Source of the DNA: Rhizobium sp. GN54
GTDB lineage: Bacteria > Pseudomonadota > Alphaproteobacteria > Rhizobiales > Rhizobiaceae
NCBI RefSeq assembly: GCF_021026345.1
Contig: NZ_JAJNCZ010000001.1
Coordinates: 186,001 to 250,000, forward strand
Direction: 5' to 3'
Length of the DNA: 64,000 nt
Position numbers and translations under genes: made by a program
Part shown: positions 63,222-64,000 of the stretch, piece after piece
How the letters are laid out: each line of letters begins with the position of its first letter
How positions within the stretch are numbered: position 1 is the stretch's first letter
The notes under the pieces: generated by a model
What the model saw: the letters and a program-made list of their open reading frames with translations, nothing else
What the model was told of the DNA's origin: nothing
Database searches by the model: none

Positions 63222-64000
63222 ATGACCGTTTTCCACCGCAACGAGACGAAGCAGCCGCTGCCGGATCATCTTCGCGGCGGGGTCGTGGCGATCGGCAATT
63301 TCGACGGCGTTCACCGCGGCCACCAGTCGGTGCTGAACCGGGCGCTCGAGATCGCCCGTGAACGCGGGGTGCCGGCGCTTCTCCTGACCTTCGAGCCGCA
63401 TCCGCGCAGCGTCTTCCGCCCCGACCAGCCGGTCTTCCGGCTGACGCCGGCGCCGCTGAAGGCGCGCATCCTGGAGGGCATGGGTTTCGCCGCGGTGATC
63501 GAATACCCCTTCAACCGCCAGTTCGCCCTGATGTCGGCCGGCGAGTTCGTCGCAGGCGTGCTGCGGGACTGGCTGCATGCCGGCCACGTCGTCACCGGCT
63601 TCGACTTCCATTTCGGCAAGGGCAGGGAAGGCGGCCCGGCCTTCATGATCGCCGCCGGCGAGCAGAATGGTTTCGGCGTGACCCTGGTCGATGCCTTCCG
63701 CGACGAGAACGCCGACGTCATCTCCTCCAGCCGCATCCGGGCGCTGCTCTGCGAGGGGGCGGTGACGGAGGCAGCCGGCCTGCTCGGCTACCGCTACACC
63801 GTCGAGGCCGAGGTCATCGGCGGCAAGCAGCTCGGCCGCGCGCTCGGCTTTCCGACCGCCAACATGCAATTGCCGCCGGAAGCCGCGCTGCGCAACGGCA
63901 TCTATGCCGTCCGCTTCCGCCGTCCCGGCGGAACGATCCACGACGGCGTCGCCAGCTTCGGCCGTCGGCCGACGGTGGACAGCGACGGCGCGCCGCTTCT
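63222..64000 (+). CDS. ribF: bifunctional riboflavin kinase/FAD synthetase, N-terminal part (3' end outside window)
   Basis: At least 259 residues before the window ends. FAD-synthetase domain: VVAIGNFDGVHRGHQSVLNRALEIARERG (nucleotidyltransferase HxGH-type motif) and FDFHFGKGREGG, SSSRIR; the riboflavin-kinase domain starts near YRYTVEAEVIGGKQLGRALGFPTANM. The protein turns riboflavin to FMN then FAD. It follows the HAD hydrolase gene by 19 bases, so the two are probably one transcript. Confidence 0.95.
   Translation, partial: MTVFHRNETKQPLPDHLRGGVVAIGNFDGVHRGHQSVLNRALEIARERGVPALLLTFEPHPRSVFRPDQPVFRLTPAPLKARILEGMGFAAVIEYPFNRQFALMSAGEFVAGVLRDWLHAGHVVTGFDFHFGKGREGGPAFMIAAGEQNGFGVTLVDAFRDENADVISSSRIRALLCEGAVTEAAGLLGYRYTVEAEVIGGKQLGRALGFPTANMQLPPEAALRNGIYAVRFRRPGGTIHDGVASFGRRPTVDSDGAPL

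Overview
The window is GC-rich (visibly about 63-66%) chromosomal DNA from an alphaproteobacterium, most likely a member of the Rhizobiaceae (Shinella/Ensifer/Rhizobium/Agrobacterium type). This rests on the groES-groEL block with a CIRCE element and an RpoH-like promoter beside a TIGR01459 HAD hydrolase and ribF, the hisS-hisZ-hisG order with short-form HisG, paired rhizobial-style intergenic repeats, FadR-type and HrcA-type control, and overall protein similarity. No rRNA, tRNA, CRISPR array, phage or intact insertion sequence was seen. Genus is inference; no search was run.

Layout. 1-9600: end of a TPR protein, a J-domain protein, then the stress-kinase block prkA - DUF444(yeaH) - spoVR on the minus strand, a small helical protein, a D-amino-acid-oxidase-like flavoprotein and a Crp/Fnr regulator. 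9800-15000: HI0933-type flavoprotein, single-domain ModE, and the molybdate transporter modABC with a strong palindromic operator candidate and an intrinsic terminator after modA; then trmO. 15000-17600: an SDR, a 51-aa membrane peptide gene and a glycolate/D-lactate oxidase-like flavoenzyme.

17700-34060 is the most distinctive part: two convergent operons. The plus-strand operon has a FadR-type regulator, a trans-sulfuration-family PLP enzyme, a complete CUT1 sugar-type ABC transporter and an FAH-family hydrolase. The minus-strand operon is headed by an AraC regulator and encodes an SRPBCC protein, the FAD and [2Fe-2S] subunits of a molybdenum hydroxylase, a molybdopterin subunit split into two cistrons, a MoxR/CoxD ATPase, a CoxE-like VWA protein and an amidohydrolase. 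With modABC only 3 kb upstream, this looks like a molybdenum-dependent catabolic locus of unknown substrate; the split large subunit is known in principle from nicotinate dehydrogenase of Eubacterium barkeri.

34200-49800 holds a GST, a DHFR-like reductase, an outer-membrane protein, an omega-aminotransferase with a divergent XRE-cupin regulator, a membrane class III nucleotide cyclase, a 985-residue RTX protein with no secretion genes nearby, hemN behind an FNR/FixK box, two adjacent L,D-transpeptidases, 3-methyladenine glycosylase I, and a DUF305/His-rich pair that may concern copper. 49800-64000 is mostly housekeeping: hisS (with a low-GC, atypical internal segment), hisZ, hisG, a YfcG-like GST, a ferredoxin-reductase-type flavoprotein, an MHYT-PAS-GGDEF-EAL protein, a PAS-like single-domain protein, groEL/groES, a HAD hydrolase and the start of ribF.

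Best leads: the split molybdenum hydroxylase and its locus with a 21-bp direct-repeat AraC operator candidate; the mosaic segment in hisS; a paired 48-bp inverted repeat between hisS and hisZ; the Mo-box and terminator of modABC; and several small proteins that are easy to miss.
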